Assembly (NCBI GenBank): GCA_947496465.1
Contig: CANMCX010000003.1
Coordinates: 434,001 to 498,000, forward strand
DNA from: Marinifilum_A sediminis
GTDB taxonomy: Bacteria > Bacteroidota > Bacteroidia > Bacteroidales > Marinifilaceae
Direction: 5' to 3'
DNA length: 64,000 nucleotides
In this document: piece after piece, positions 45,128-53,427 of the stretch
Numbering within the stretch: position 1 is the first letter of the stretch
Layout: every line of letters begins with the position of its first letter
Made by a program: the position numbers and the translations under genes
The notes under the pieces: model-generated
What the model saw: the letters and a program-made list of their open reading frames with translations, nothing else
Told to the model about the DNA's origin: nothing
Databases searched by the model: none

Positions 45128-46915
45128 ATGTTCATGCAAAACCTAACTTTTGTTGAGAAAATTTTCTGGGCTAAATCAGGAAGTATTGTGTTTAAAAAGC
45201 CCGATATTGTTTTAACTCATGACAATACAGCTAGCATTCGCAAAACATTTGAAAAAATGGGAGGTGAAAAGGTATATAATCCCAATCAGTTGATGGTTGT
45301 ATTAGATCATAACGCACCACCCACAAATGCTAAACTTGCTACAGATTATCAAGCTGTACGTGAACTGGTAAAGGAACAGAATGTGAAAAAGTTTTACGAT
45401 TCAGGCTCAGGTATTTGTCACCAAATAATGTCATATCATGCTAAACCAGGTATGTTGATTGTTGGTAGCGATAGCCATACTTGTACGGCTGGAGCGTTTA
45501 ATGCTATGGCGGTAGGGATAGATAGAACTGAAGCAGCTGGCTTATGGAAAAGGGGAGAGACCTGGTTTCGTGTACCGGAATCCATTAAAATTACGTTAAA
45601 TGGAAAGTTACCCGAAGGAGTTTATGCCAAAGATCTTTCCTTATGGATTATTGGAATGATTGGTTCTGCGGGAGCCAATTATATGTCGATTGAATATCAT
45701 GGTTCAGCAGTGAAGCATTTGTCGGTTGCAGAACGAATGACTCTTGCGAATTTGGCTTCGGAAATGGGAGCTAAGAATGCTGTTTTTCCTCCCGATGAGA
45801 TTTTGGAAAATTACTACGGGGAAAAAATCAAAGGTGTTTGGGCTGATCCAGGAGCTGAATATTTCAAGGAATATTTAATTAATTTGGATGATTTATTGCC
45901 ATTGGTTGCTGCACCACATCATGTCGATAATGTGAAGACAGTAAGCGATGTAAGTGAAATTCAAGTGCAACAAGCTTTGATTGGAACATGTACCAATGGA
46001 CGCTTGGAAGATTTACGAATTGCAGCTGATATTTTAAAAGGAAAGAAAGTTTCAGATGGATTCCAATTGATGATTGCACCAGCTTCAAAAGAAATCTATT
46101 TGGAAGCGATTGATGAAGGGATTATTTCCAGTTTATTGAAATCGGGAGCCATTCTGCTTGGAACATCCTGTGGACCATGTTTGGGAACGGGTCAGGGAAT
46201 TCCTGCAGATGGAACGACAGTTGTGTCAACTGCCAATCGGAATTTTTTAGGTCGAATGGGGAACAAGAATGTTGAAATTTATCTGGCGTCACCAGCAACA
46301 GTGGCACATTCTGCATTAAATGGTAAAATTACTGATCCCAGAGATAAGAAGCAGCAGCGAGGCTCTTATCCGTATCGAAAATTACATACTCATGTAAATT
46401 TAATTGCTCGGGATGAAAATAGAAAAACTGCTGGAGTTTGGGACTATTCCGATATCAATCATCTGAACACGGACCAAATGTTTGCAGGAAACTTAACTTA
46501 TGAGGTGTTGAGCTCGGATGCTAAAGGCATTCGTCCACATTTGTTTAAAGATTTTGATGATAATTTTGCAGATAAACTGCGTGAAGGAGATATTATAGTA
46601 GCAGGTGAGAATTTTGGTTGTGGCAGTTCTCGGGAACATCCGGCAGTCGGTTTGGCTTATGCCGGTGTGCAAGCAGTAATAGTAAAATCGGTAAATCGAA
46701 TTTTTTATCGTTCTGCTATAAATCAGGGCTTGTTGTTGATCGTAAATCGAGAGATAGTGGAAGCTTATCAAAAAGGAGATAAAATAGAAATTGACTTCAA
46801 TTCTGGCACTCTAATGGTAGATGAAAAGCAATTTGAGATACCAGTTTTGCCCGATAAGCTAAGACAAATTATAAAAAGTAAAGGTTTGGTGAATTGGATA
46901 CGCTCTGAATCCTAA
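45128..46915 (+). CDS. Fused aconitase/isopropylmalate-dehydratase-type hydro-lyase (paralogue B)
   Basis: 595 residues: a LeuC-like part (1 to about 420) and a LeuD-like part (about 440-590, NLNTDQMFAGNLTYEVL and GENFGCGSSREHPAVGLAYAGVQ). Catalytic features are the usual ones: Asp60-His61 (LDHNAPPTN), His98 (GSGICHQI), Ser-His in GSDSHTCTAGAF, and cluster ligands Cys288 (IGTCTNGR), Cys348 and Cys351 (GTSCGPC). Isopropylmalate dehydratases are normally two proteins, so fusion is unusual but known in aconitase-type enzymes. It probably partners with or backs up the diverged paralogue just upstream. No leu, citramalate or propionate genes are near, so the pathway is open. Confidence 0.87.
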   Translation: MFMQNLTFVEKIFWAKSGSIVFKKPDIVLTHDNTASIRKTFEKMGGEKVYNPNQLMVVLDHNAPPTNAKLATDYQAVRELVKEQNVKKFYDSGSGICHQIMSYHAKPGMLIVGSDSHTCTAGAFNAMAVGIDRTEAAGLWKRGETWFRVPESIKITLNGKLPEGVYAKDLSLWIIGMIGSAGANYMSIEYHGSAVKHLSVAERMTLANLASEMGAKNAVFPPDEILENYYGEKIKGVWADPGAEYFKEYLINLDDLLPLVAAPHHVDNVKTVSDVSEIQVQQALIGTCTNGRLEDLRIAADILKGKKVSDGFQLMIAPASKEIYLEAIDEGIISSLLKSGAILLGTSCGPCLGTGQGIPADGTTVVSTANRNFLGRMGNKNVEIYLASPATVAHSALNGKITDPRDKKQQRGSYPYRKLHTHVNLIARDENRKTAGVWDYSDINHLNTDQMFAGNLTYEVLSSDAKGIRPHLFKDFDDNFADKLREGDIIVAGENFGCGSSREHPAVGLAYAGVQAVIVKSVNRIFYRSAINQGLLLIVNREIVEAYQKGDKIEIDFNSGTLMVDEKQFEIPVLPDKLRQIIKSKGLVNWIRSES

Positions 46916-46964
46916 ACCCTTACTGATGTAAGTGCTAATTTTACTGAAAAAAAACACAAAAATA

Positions 46965-46997
46965 TTTGTTTCGGAAAGTAATAAATCCCTATATTTG
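46965..46997 (+). promoter_or_regulatory. Promoter of the tRNA-Arg pair
   Basis: TTTG, 21 nt, TATATTTG, a full consensus, 20 bp before the first tRNA. Confidence 0.85.
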
Positions 46998-47016
46998 CAT
47001 CGCCTTTTAAGGGAAT

Positions 47017-47091
47017 GGTCTAGTAGCTCAGTTGGATTAGAGCAACAGCCTTCTAAGCTGTGGGTCCCAGGTTCGAATCCTGGCTGGATCA
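47017..47091 (+). tRNA. tRNA-Arg(TCT), copy 1
   Basis: 75 nt cloverleaf: acceptor GGTCTAG/CTGGATC (two G-U), D-arm GCTC/GAGC, anticodon TCT in CTTCTAA, T-arm CCAGG-TTCGAAT-CCTGG, discriminator A. Confidence 0.95.
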
Positions 47092-47130
47092 CTCTTTCTT
47101 TTTTTAAGGTAAAAATAATTTCATAAGGAC

Positions 47131-47205
47131 GGTCTAGTAGCTCAGTTGGATTAGAGCAACAGCCTTCTAAGCTGTGGGTCCCAGGTTCGAATCCTGGCTG
47201 GATCA
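47131..47205 (+). tRNA. tRNA-Arg(TCT), copy 2
   Basis: Identical in all 75 bases to copy 1, 39 bp downstream, in the same transcript. Confidence 0.95.
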
Positions 47206-47208
47206 CGA

Positions 47209-47235
47209 AAGGGTAGCAATTTGCTACCCTTTTTT
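47209..47235 (+). terminator. Terminator of the tRNA-Arg pair
   Basis: A perfect 10-bp stem (47209-47218 with 47222-47231), 3-nt loop and a T-run, 4 bp past the second tRNA. Confidence 0.92.
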
Positions 47236-47533
47236 GTTTTTATTCTCTTCCTTTTTCCTATACCTATCCTTGTTTATGTGAGTTTCAAACCGTACACGAA
47301 TTGTTCGATATCGAACATGGTGAAAAATGTTTATATTCTGTTAATTGTTGATAATCTGAATAATGTATTTTTTGGCATTGTGTGTGATAGAGGAGTGGCG
47401 TAATGGTTTTTAAAGAATTCTGCAAAACTGTCGAATCTAGTGTGTGTTGATAGAAGAGGTCTGAAGGAACGATTTGTAACCATTTAATTTAAAATGTAGT
47501 CATACTACTAAGCTAACCTTAAAAATTTAAACG

Positions 47534-50005
47534 ATGAAAGAAAGATTACTAATAGCCATTTTACTGTTGTTTAGTTTTACTGTTTTTGCAGAGACAGATA
47601 TGCCAGTGGGAGATAAAAATGGATCATTAACAGGTGTTATTGTTGATGTTAAAACTCAAGAGCCTCTTCCGTATGTAAATGTTGTGATACGCGATGCAAA
47701 TAATAAAATATTAACAGGAGGAATTACCGATAATGACGGTAAGTTTACGATTAAGAAAATTCCTAAAGGAAAAAATAAAGTTGAAATTCAATATATGGGT
47801 TACAAGCCGTTTGTGAGAGAGCTGGAATTTTCATCTAAACTATCAGCTCATAAATTGGGAACTGTTCGATTAGAGGAGGACACCGAAGTTCTTGGTGAAG
47901 TTACTGTAAGAGCAGAACTGTCTACCGTAACTCAAAAAATTGACCGAAAAGTGATTAATGTTGGGAAAGACTTAACGGCTGCAGGAGCAAATGCTTCAGA
48001 GGTATTGAATAACGTACAATCAGTAAGCGTTGATAGCCAGACAGGATCGGTTAGCCTTAGAGGAAACGAGAATGTAAGAATATTGGTTGATGGTAAACCT
48101 ACTAATATTAGTGCAGCTCAATTGCTACAGCAGATTCCTTCTACTTCAATAAAAAGTATTGAGTTAATTACAAATCCATCTGCTAAGTACAATCCTGAGG
48201 GAATGAGTGGGATTATTAATATCGTGCTAAACAAGAATGCCAATATTGGCTTTAACGGAAATGTAAATATGGGCTTGACACGAGGCGAAAATACTCGTAT
48301 GAACGGTTCATTAGATATGAATTACAAAACCGGTAAGGTGAACTTTTTCTTAAACTTTGGTGCGAATGATGGAAAAAGAGACAATTATGGAGATGTTTTA
48401 AGAAGCGCGAAAGATGAGAATGGAAATGTAATTTTGGATAATGATATTTTACAGAAATTTAAATTTAAAAGCGATAACAATTCTCAATTGTTAAAAGTAG
48501 GAGCCGATATCTATCTGAATAAAAAGAATACACTTTCATTTTATACTACGCAGAATTTTAGAGAAGGTGAATTTAATGGTGTAACTAAGATTTATAGAGG
48601 AACAGAGCTCGACTATAATAGTTTGATGAAATCTGAAACGGATAATTCTACGGGAACTTATAATCTTAATTATAAGATAGACTTTGAAAAAGAAGGACAC
48701 AATTTGGAGTTTGAAGCAACTTATAGTGAGAGTGATTCTCCTGAAGATGCCGTTTATACAGAATTATTGAATCCGATCGACTTGACTTCGAACTACATGG
48801 ATGATGTTGATAATGATTATTCAAATACACTTTTAAATTTGGATTATACCAATCCATTATCGGAAAATACGAAATTAGAACTGGGATTGGAGTTTAGATT
48901 AAATGATACTGAGAATTCTAGAGTGACAAATCAGCACGATTTTGTTTATGTTGATGGAAATACGGTTCCTGATGGAGATTGGTTTGTAACTGAGCAGAAA
49001 CCTAATTCGGCATTTACTTATGATAGAAGTATCTATTCTGGATATGTAAACTTGAATCATAAGATTAATAATCTTTCAATGCAATTGGGTGCTCGATTTG
49101 AGCAATATGAGGTAGATGGAAAGTTTATTAAAGGTGATGAAAAGGCTAAGTATACCGATAGTCGATTTACTGTTTATCCTTCGGTGTTTTTTACATTTAC
49201 ACCGAGTGAAAAAAATCAGCTGCAGTTAAGTTACAGTAGAAGAGTAGACAGACCATCTATTCAACAAGTTAACCCAATTAGAGAGTGGAGTACGCCACTT
49301 ATTAGTTCTTTTGGAAATCCGGAGCTTGACCCGCAGTATACCAATTCGTTTGAGTTTAACTATACAAAAGGATTGAAAAAAGGATCAGCCACAATTGGTG
49401 TATTTTACCGAAGAGTGAATGATAACATTTCAAGAGTTTTAAACAAGGATCCATTGGATGTTGAAAAGGTAGAGATGTCATATTATAATACTGATAGCAA
49501 CGATCGTTATGGACTAGAATTGTCAGCAAATTACCGATTTGTTAAATGGTGGTCGATGAATGCCAGTTCCGATTTGTATATCCAAAAAGAGACAGGTGTA
49601 TCTAACGGCGAAAATCTTGAGATCACAAATAATTCCTTTAATGTTAGAGTATCGAATAGTTTTACTGCAACCAAGAAGCTGAGATTCCAGTTGTTCGCTA
49701 TGTATCGTGGAGGTGGAGAAGATTTGCAATTTGAAGTGGATCCAATGTGGATGATCAATACTGGAGCAAGCTATAGAATTCTTAAAGGAAAAGGAACTTT
49801 AACCTTTAGAGTAAACGATATTTTTGAAGGAATGAAATTTAAGTTTAAATCCGAAGTGCCATATAAGCAAACGGGTGAATTCCATTGGGAAAGCAGAACG
49901 GCTTACCTTGGTTTCTCGTACAGATTTGGTAGTGGTAAAAACAAAGCCAAACAAAGAAAACGCAGAGACAGTCGCGAGACTCAAGGTGGTGGTGGTTTCA
50001 TGTAG
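47534..50005 (+). CDS. TonB-dependent receptor with carboxypeptidase-like N-terminal domain
   Basis: 823 residues. The signal peptide (MKERLLIAILLLFSFTVFAE) is followed by a carboxypeptidase-regulatory-like domain (about 31-115; LTGVIVDVKTQEPLPYVNVVIRD). The plug comes next (about 130-235; NNVQSVSVDSQTGSVSLRGNENVRILVDGKPTNI, IELITNPSAKYNPEGMSGIINI), and then the OMP_b-brl_3 barrel to the end (TAYLGFSYRFGSG, then a basic and glycine tail KAKQRKRRDSRETQGGGGFM). The plan is the same as the receptor at 8600-10933 but the two are only distant relatives. It has no SusD partner. The ligand is unknown. The gap before it (47236-47533) holds no gene that I can see. Confidence 0.9.
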   Translation: MKERLLIAILLLFSFTVFAETDMPVGDKNGSLTGVIVDVKTQEPLPYVNVVIRDANNKILTGGITDNDGKFTIKKIPKGKNKVEIQYMGYKPFVRELEFSSKLSAHKLGTVRLEEDTEVLGEVTVRAELSTVTQKIDRKVINVGKDLTAAGANASEVLNNVQSVSVDSQTGSVSLRGNENVRILVDGKPTNISAAQLLQQIPSTSIKSIELITNPSAKYNPEGMSGIINIVLNKNANIGFNGNVNMGLTRGENTRMNGSLDMNYKTGKVNFFLNFGANDGKRDNYGDVLRSAKDENGNVILDNDILQKFKFKSDNNSQLLKVGADIYLNKKNTLSFYTTQNFREGEFNGVTKIYRGTELDYNSLMKSETDNSTGTYNLNYKIDFEKEGHNLEFEATYSESDSPEDAVYTELLNPIDLTSNYMDDVDNDYSNTLLNLDYTNPLSENTKLELGLEFRLNDTENSRVTNQHDFVYVDGNTVPDGDWFVTEQKPNSAFTYDRSIYSGYVNLNHKINNLSMQLGARFEQYEVDGKFIKGDEKAKYTDSRFTVYPSVFFTFTPSEKNQLQLSYSRRVDRPSIQQVNPIREWSTPLISSFGNPELDPQYTNSFEFNYTKGLKKGSATIGVFYRRVNDNISRVLNKDPLDVEKVEMSYYNTDSNDRYGLELSANYRFVKWWSMNASSDLYIQKETGVSNGENLEITNNSFNVRVSNSFTATKKLRFQLFAMYRGGGEDLQFEVDPMWMINTGASYRILKGKGTLTFRVNDIFEGMKFKFKSEVPYKQTGEFHWESRTAYLGFSYRFGSGKNKAKQRKRRDSRETQGGGGFM

Positions 50006-50038
50006 AATTAAAATCAGCTACATATAATTAGTTAACTT

Positions 50039-50077
50039 AAAATCTCCTTGTTCATTTTGAATAGGGAGATTTTTTTA
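50039..50077 (+). terminator. Terminator of the TonB receptor gene
   Basis: A 9-bp perfect stem (50039-50047 with 50065-50073), 17-nt loop and a T-run, 34 bp past the stop. Confidence 0.85.
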
Positions 50078-50360
50078 TTATGCATTATCTCTTCTAGTAA
50101 GATTTTCAATTTAATAATGAATCTGTGTGAGAGTAAAGTTTAGAGCTGAAATGATGTGCTCATATAGTTTCGAATTGATTTGTTAAGGTAAATATTTTAG
50201 TTGTTAGTTTGTTTTTGATTTTCTTATCTGTTTGATTAGTAGGTGGTCATGTGGATTAAATTGATTATATTTATTATTCTACAAAGCAGGTGGAACATCT
50301 TTGTAAAGATGTTGTTGACATCTGAATTGACATCTAATTATTAACCTTAATTAAATTGAA

Positions 50361-51044
50361 ATGAAAAAATTGGTTGCAGAATTTTTAGGAACCCTTTGGT
50401 TGGTATTAGGGGGATGTGGTAGTGCTGTTTTGGCAGCGGCTTATCCCGAATTGGGAATTGGATTTGTTGGAGTTGCCATAGCTTTTGGTTTAACCGTACT
50501 TACAATGGCGTACGCCATAGGACACATTTCGGGTTGTCATTTAAATCCGGCAGTCTCAATAGGTTTATGGGCTGGTGGACGTTTCGACGGAAAGGAGCTA
50601 ATGCCATATATTATTTCACAGGTGTTGGGAGGAATAGCTGGTGCTGGAATTTTATATATGATTGCTAGTGGTAAATCAGGTTTTGAACTTGGAGGTTTTG
50701 CAGCTAATGGTTATGGAGAACATTCGCCTGGTGGATATGGAATGCTTGCTGCTTTAATTTGTGAAGTAGTTATGACATTTATGTTTTTACTAATTATTTT
50801 AGGAGCCACTCACTCAAAAGCATCTGCAGGTTTTGCTGGTTTAGCAATTGGTTTGGGTTTAACCTTAATTCATTTAATTAGTATTCCTGTAACCAATACC
50901 TCTGTTAATCCTGCGAGAAGTACAAGTCAGGCACTATTTGTAGGTGATTGGGCAATGGGGCAATTGTGGTTGTTTTGGTTAGCGCCAATTGTTGGAGCTA
51001 TTTTGGCTGGATTGGTCTACAAATATATCTCACCAGAGAAGTAG
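50361..51044 (+). CDS. aqpZ: Aquaporin Z-type water channel
   Basis: 227 residues with six helices and two half-helices. The NPA motifs are Asn62-Pro-Ala (GCHLNPAVS) and Asn183-Pro-Ala-Arg186 (NTSVNPARST). The filter residues line up as Phe42, His171, Thr180 and Arg186, the pattern of AqpZ (Phe43, His174, Thr183, Arg189), so a water channel rather than a glycerol facilitator. It may serve osmotic adaptation, fitting a marine host. The 280-bp gap upstream is AT-rich with no gene seen. A terminator follows at 51061-51093. Confidence 0.96.
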   Translation: MKKLVAEFLGTLWLVLGGCGSAVLAAAYPELGIGFVGVAIAFGLTVLTMAYAIGHISGCHLNPAVSIGLWAGGRFDGKELMPYIISQVLGGIAGAGILYMIASGKSGFELGGFAANGYGEHSPGGYGMLAALICEVVMTFMFLLIILGATHSKASAGFAGLAIGLGLTLIHLISIPVTNTSVNPARSTSQALFVGDWAMGQLWLFWLAPIVGAILAGLVYKYISPEK

Positions 51045-51060
51045 TGATTACATTCGTATA

Positions 51061-51093
51061 AAAAAAAGTGCATTAATTGGATGTACTTTTTTT
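51061..51093 (+). terminator. Terminator of aqpZ
   Basis: A stem of about 11 bp with one G-T pair, flanked by A7 and T7, 17 bp past the stop. Confidence 0.85.
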
Positions 51094-51150
51094 GTTGTTT
51101 GGAATAATTGTTGTCTGTGAATGCAATATTTTCAATTTTAAACTAGAGTT

Positions 51151-51726
51151 ATGAGAAGATTTGTATTGAGCCTTTTTTTTTGTTGGTTTTTCTTTCTTGG
51201 TTATGCCCAAACTTTTTCCAATAAACTATCGAAAGCAGCGATCAAACTAACAGAGCAAAAGGTGATTTACGATCCATCGTATTTTTCGATTGACTACCCG
51301 AATGGTGATGTGCCAGCAGGTAGAGGAGTTTGCACCGATGTGGTAATTCGTGCCTACAGAATGTTGGGTATTGATTTGCAAAAAGAAGTGCATGAAGATA
51401 TGAAGGCAAACTTTTCTTTATATCCTAATAATTGGGGATTGAAATCGACTGATAGAAATATTGATCACAGAAGAGTTCCCAACCTTATGACTTTTTTTGA
51501 ACGCAAGGGAACCATTAAGATAAAGAGCAGAAAGGCAGAGGATTATTTGCCTGGAGATATTGTTTGTTGGGATTTGGGTGGAGGAATTATTCACATAGGA
51601 ATTGTAATCGATCAAAAATCGAAAGATGGTAAACGCCCACTATTTGTTCACAACATAGGTGCTGGTCAGGTAGTGGAGGATCTACTAAATCGTTATATAA
51701 TTATTGGACACTATACTTATAAATGA
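51151..51726 (+). CDS. Secreted DUF1287 protein
   Basis: 191 residues with a signal peptide (MRRFVLSLFFCWFFFLGYAQ). The DUF1287 pattern (E. coli YijF family) is clear: YDPSYFSIDYPNGDVPAGRGVCTDVVIRAYRMLGIDLQKEVHEDM, then HRRVPNLMTFFERKG, DYLPGDIVCWDLGGGIIHIGIVID and HNIGAGQVVED. The Cys in GVCTDVV and the His in IIHIGIV suggest an NlpC/P60-like cysteine peptidase arrangement, so a cell-wall hydrolase role is possible; this is inferred. Its transcript is separate from aqpZ, with a terminator between. Confidence 0.9.
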   Translation: MRRFVLSLFFCWFFFLGYAQTFSNKLSKAAIKLTEQKVIYDPSYFSIDYPNGDVPAGRGVCTDVVIRAYRMLGIDLQKEVHEDMKANFSLYPNNWGLKSTDRNIDHRRVPNLMTFFERKGTIKIKSRKAEDYLPGDIVCWDLGGGIIHIGIVIDQKSKDGKRPLFVHNIGAGQVVEDLLNRYIIIGHYTYK

Positions 51727-51809
51727 TAGTGAACGAACTTTCTGATTGATCTAATTGTTTGATTTACAATTAATATCTTGATGTGTGCTGTTAATCCAAA
51801 CTATTAGAT

Positions 51810-51817
51810 TACCTTTG
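51810..51817 (+). promoter_or_regulatory. -7 box of the DEAD-box helicase gene
   Basis: TACCTTTG fits TAnnTTTG, 20 bp before the ATG. No clear -33 element is seen. Confidence 0.55.
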
Positions 51818-51837
51818 CCGATCACTTTTATTAGATT

Positions 51838-53124
51838 ATGACATTTGACAATTTAGATATAGCTGATCCTATATTAAGAGCGATTGAGGCGAAAGGTTAC
51901 ACAAATCCAACTCCAATTCAGGCAGAATCGATTCCAATTTTATTGAGAAAAAAAGATTTATTGGGTTGTGCTCAAACAGGAACAGGTAAAACAGCTGCTT
52001 TTGCAATACCTATTCTTCAGCATTTGTATGAAGAGCAACAAGCCAAAGGCAAGCGCAGAATTAAGGCATTAGTAGTTACTCCAACAAGGGAGTTGGCAAT
52101 TCAGATAAAGGAAAGTTTTAGCGAATACGGATTATATACAGGATTGGAAAATACTGTAATATTTGGTGGTGTAAAGCAGGGCGCACAAACTCAGGCTTTG
52201 GCAAAAGGTGTTGATGTGTTGATCGCTACTCCAGGTAGACTTTTGGATTTAATCAACCAGGGATATATTTCTCTTCGCGATGTTAGGTATTTTGTTCTGG
52301 ACGAAGCAGATCAAATGCTCGATATGGGTTTCATATACGATATCCGTAGAATTATTGATCAATTGCCTAAGCGAAGACAATCCTTGTTCTTTTCGGCTAC
52401 TATGCCTCCTAAAATTGTAAGTCTTTCGAAGCAAATTCTAGGGAATCCAGAGAAAGTAACAATTAAGCCACAACAGACTACTGCAGAAAGGGTAGAACAG
52501 TCGATTTATTATACAAGTAAAAAATCGAAAGCCAAATTGTTGACTCACCTTTTAAAATCGAGGGAGTTGGGTTCTACTTTGGTTTTTTCAAGAACTAAGC
52601 ATGGTGCCGATAAGGTGACCCGAATTCTTAAGAAGGCAGATATTCATACTGAGGCTATTCATGGTAATAAATCTCAGAATGCCCGACAAAAAGCCTTAAG
52701 TAACTTTAAGGAAGGAACTACAAAAGTATTGGTTGCAACCGATATTGCTGCTCGTGGTATTGATGTTGCTGGTTTGGCTTTGGTAGTGAATTACGATTTG
52801 CCAAATATTCCGGAATCCTACGTTCACCGTATTGGTAGGACCGGTAGAGCAAACGCCAGTGGTACTGCTATTTCGTTTTGTAGTGAGGATGAATTGCCTT
52901 ACCTTAAAGACATTCAGAAGTTAATCAAACAGACGATTCCTGCTGTTAAAGATCATCCATTTTCGGTTGATGAAATTGCAGAATTGCCAAAAGAAGAACC
53001 TTTGAAAACTAGAGGAAGTAGACCTAAATCAAGATCATCTAAACCGAATAATTCAGGAAATAAGGATTGGAGAAGAGGAAGATCAGGTTCTTCGAATAAT
53101 AATAGAAGGAAAAAAAGAGCATAA
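51838..53124 (+). CDS. DEAD-box RNA helicase (RhlE-like)
   Basis: 428 residues with all helicase motifs: Q motif (GYTNPTPIQAESIP), motif I AQTGTGKTAAF, Ia PTRELA, Ib TPGRLLD, II DEAD, III SAT, V ATDIAARGIDV and VI HRIGRTGR. A basic, Ser/Asn/Arg-rich tail of about 45 residues (TRGSRPKSRSSKPNNSG) is typical of RhlE-type proteins that act on ribosome assembly or mRNA decay. The small HTH gene starts 10 bp after the stop and is probably in the same transcript. Confidence 0.95.
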   Translation: MTFDNLDIADPILRAIEAKGYTNPTPIQAESIPILLRKKDLLGCAQTGTGKTAAFAIPILQHLYEEQQAKGKRRIKALVVTPTRELAIQIKESFSEYGLYTGLENTVIFGGVKQGAQTQALAKGVDVLIATPGRLLDLINQGYISLRDVRYFVLDEADQMLDMGFIYDIRRIIDQLPKRRQSLFFSATMPPKIVSLSKQILGNPEKVTIKPQQTTAERVEQSIYYTSKKSKAKLLTHLLKSRELGSTLVFSRTKHGADKVTRILKKADIHTEAIHGNKSQNARQKALSNFKEGTTKVLVATDIAARGIDVAGLALVVNYDLPNIPESYVHRIGRTGRANASGTAISFCSEDELPYLKDIQKLIKQTIPAVKDHPFSVDEIAELPKEEPLKTRGSRPKSRSSKPNNSGNKDWRRGRSGSSNNNRRKKRA

Positions 53125-53134
53125 TTAGAAAGTC

Positions 53135-53350
53135 ATGGATCAAAAGGATTTTGACAAGATTAGAAAGATAAAAAAGGAACACAAAGAAGCCTACAAAGAT
53201 TGGAACAGAGAGGATGATGATGCGTTAATCAACATGTTTTTTGAAGGCTTAAGTGTAGGTGATATGGCTATTAAGCTCGAAAGAACAAAAGGAGCCGTTC
53301 GCGCTAGAATTCGTAAGATGGAACTGACGAAGATTAAGAAGAAATCTTAG
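53135..53350 (+). CDS. Small basic SANT/Myb-like HTH protein
   Basis: 71 residues, rich in Lys, Asp and Glu. The segment WNREDDDALINMFFEGLSVGDMAIKLERTKGAVRARIRKMEL looks like a SANT/Myb-type or sigma-region-4-like helix-turn-helix (GLSVGDMAIKLERTKGAVRARI). It may bind nucleic acid. The short gap to the helicase gene and shared terminator (53379-53416) suggest co-expression. I do not know a named family for it. Confidence 0.72.
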   Translation: MDQKDFDKIRKIKKEHKEAYKDWNREDDDALINMFFEGLSVGDMAIKLERTKGAVRARIRKMELTKIKKKS

Positions 53351-53378
53351 GACTTTTCAATGTCTTTAAAATATAAAG

Positions 53379-53416
53379 AATCCCCTTTATAGCTAATAAA
53401 TGCTGTAAAGGGGATT
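53379..53416. terminator. Terminator between convergent small HTH gene and S41 peptidase gene
   Basis: A perfect 11-bp stem (53379-53389 with 53406-53416) followed by TGTTTTTTG on the plus strand. The right side lies 12 bp from the S41 gene stop. Confidence 0.8.
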
Positions 53417-53427
53417 TGTTTTTTGAT

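Noticed and set aside
43258..46915. TCA-cycle aconitase
   Set aside because: Both proteins are about 600 residues with the LeuC-LeuD domain layout, not the roughly 900-residue AcnA/B form.
47221..47403. 60-codon plus frame after the tRNA-Arg pair
   Set aside because: It begins in the terminator and has no ribosome site or family.
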